From Pseudomonadota bacterium (GTDB lineage: Bacteria > Pseudomonadota > Gammaproteobacteria > GCA-001735895), in assembly GCA_022545625.1 (NCBI GenBank), contig JACZQS010000112.1:1-7591 (forward strand): a DNA stretch of 7,591 bases, in the 5' to 3' direction. The number at the start of each line of letters is the position of its first letter. The first letter of the stretch is position 1. The position numbers were made by a program, and so were the translations under genes. The notes beneath the pieces are model-generated. The model searched no databases. It was not told the origin of the DNA and saw nothing but the letters and a program-made list of their open reading frames with translations. Positions 6,528-7,591 of the stretch are shown here, piece after piece.

Positions 6528-7591
6528 TTAATTTTGATTGTCGGCAATCAATCGAGCATAAAGCTCAGGGTCGGTTGCGCCTTCGGTACCCAGAATATAA
6601 ACCCGGCTCGATTCGTCCAAGCCGAGTTTTTCTGAATCCTCCGGGCTTTGCCGTGCAGTAATCAGCGCGGCTAATCCGGCCACCGCGGACTCGCCTGCCT
6701 CGATCGCGGGGTCGCCATCAAATCCCTGCGCCAGCATTTTCATCGTCAATGGGACTGATTCTTCATTAACGGTCAAAAAATCGTTCGCACCGATGCTGAG
6801 AATTTCCCAGGCCAGGGCCGACACCTCGCCACAGGCCAGACCAGCCATCATGGTATCTAGATCGCCTTCAACTGTAACCGGGAACCCGGCACGCGCACTG
6901 GCCTGCAGGCAATTGGCGTTTTCGGGCTCAACCACAATGAAACGCGGACGCTGCTCACCCCAGAGTTCCCAGAAATAGGCACATACCGCTGAAGGCAAAC
7001 AACCGACACCACACTGGATGAAAACATGGGTAGGAATTTCAGCACCCATCTGCTCGACTGATTCCGACAGTAAAATCGTGTAGCCGATTGCCACGTCTTT
7101 GGCGATTTCCATATATCCCTCGTAGCTGGTATCCGAAACGATAATCCGATCATGCAACCCGGCATCCGCGTCAGCCTGCCTTACCGAGTCATCGTAATTG
7201 CCGGTAATCCGGATCACCGTGGCACCGAACGCTTCTATCGCCTGTTTGCGGCCAGCGGATACATCCCGATGGATATAAATCACGCACTGGCATCCAAACA
7301 TCTGGCATCCCCAGGCGACCGAACGGCCATGGTTACCATCGGTTGCACAACTGATCGTAAGCTGGCTGACGATGGGATCAAATTTTCGGTCGAGTAATTC
7401 CTGCACACCCGGTTTCACGCCGGTGGCTTTTTTCACCTGGGCCTGTAACTGAAGAGCCACTGCATAAGCGCCACCCAGCGCCTTGAAGCTCTTCAAATGA
7501 AACCGTTGCGATTCGTCTTTATACCAGATCTTTGCCACACCGATATCCCTGGCCAGGTGATCGAGCGTATAAAGTGGTGTGCTGCGATATC
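6528..7591 (-). CDS. dpaL: Diaminopropionate ammonia-lyase, PLP-dependent (5' partial)
   Basis: The enzyme converts 2,3-diaminopropionate to pyruvate and two ammonia molecules, using pyridoxal phosphate. The frame runs off the right edge: upstream of the GTG at 7538 it continues as YRSTPLYTLDHLARDIG, matching E. coli YgeX (GYRPTPLCALDDLANLFG). The real start therefore lies outside the window, about 40 residues short by comparison with YgeX. Numbering from that GTG, the Schiff-base lysine is Lys19 in SFKALGG. The aspartates corresponding to the proposed E. coli acid/base residues Asp120 and Asp189 are Asp67 (ATDGNHG) and Asp136 (SDTSYEGY). The glycine loop is QCGVGCLPSA (175-184). IVVEPENANC (201-210), MAGLACGE (231-238) and LGTEGATD (316-323) are also family-typical. 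Threonine dehydratase or the ectoine-pathway EutB are more distant alternatives; the match to YgeX is much closer. Confidence 0.9.
   Translation of the reverse strand, partial: YRSTPLYTLDHLARDIGVAKIWYKDESQRFHLKSFKALGGAYAVALQLQAQVKKATGVKPGVQELLDRKFDPIVSQLTISCATDGNHGRSVAWGCQMFGCQCVIYIHRDVSAGRKQAIEAFGATVIRITGNYDDSVRQADADAGLHDRIIVSDTSYEGYMEIAKDVAIGYTILLSESVEQMGAEIPTHVFIQCGVGCLPSAVCAYFWELWGEQRPRFIVVEPENANCLQASARAGFPVTVEGDLDTMMAGLACGEVSALAWEILSIGANDFLTVNEESVPLTMKMLAQGFDGDPAIEAGESAVAGLAALITARQSPEDSEKLGLDESSRVYILGTEGATDPELYARLIADNQN

Noticed and set aside
6857..7165. 102-residue minus-strand open frame in another frame of the ammonia-lyase
   Set aside because: It overlaps the conserved core of the ammonia-lyase in a shifted frame. 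The parent gene is intact, so this is a shadow and not evidence of a frameshift.

Overview
The window looks like chromosomal DNA of a gammaproteobacterium, probably marine or free-living. The lipid A gene order (msbA tail, lpxK, ycaR) is typical of that class. NhaB and DsbB align closely with the Enterobacteria/Vibrio-type proteins, and DsbB keeps the exact E. coli cysteine numbering. There are no rRNA, tRNA, phage, CRISPR or transposase genes. Protein identities come from recognising family motifs by eye, without a database search.

Layout. At the left edge (1-1317, + strand) the last residues of MsbA run without a stop codon into LpxK, and LpxK overlaps the small UPF0434/YcaR gene by 8 bp. 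A 148-bp palindromic MITE-like element (1314-1461) follows directly and supplies the ycaR stop codon. The usual next gene, kdsB, is absent. An ADP-ribose pyrophosphatase of the NudF type (1514-2131, +) comes instead. It converges on, and overlaps by 15 bp, a minus-strand block.

The minus-strand block fills the rest of the window. In transcription order it holds a diaminopropionate ammonia-lyase (5' end outside the window), a 125-bp gap with a long inverted repeat, an AI-2E/PerM-family membrane protein, a tightly coupled 69-aa small membrane protein, an Asp/Glu-racemase-superfamily protein (EutA/maleate isomerase/arylmalonate decarboxylase type), dsbB and nhaB. A good sigma70-like promoter lies just before nhaB, so nhaB need not depend on dsbB transcription.

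How the genes work together. MsbA, LpxK and the YcaR neighbour belong to lipid A synthesis and export. DsbB reoxidises DsbA, and NhaB exchanges Na+ for H+. The ammonia-lyase and the racemase-like enzyme could form a small amino-acid or diamino-acid catabolic module with a membrane protein between them, but that is inference from proximity. The most notable observations are the apparent MsbA-LpxK in-frame fusion (with a possible single-base explanation), the MITE-like element at a synteny break, and the small, possibly decaying membrane gene downstream of the AI-2E gene. I see no convincing sign of an entirely new system.
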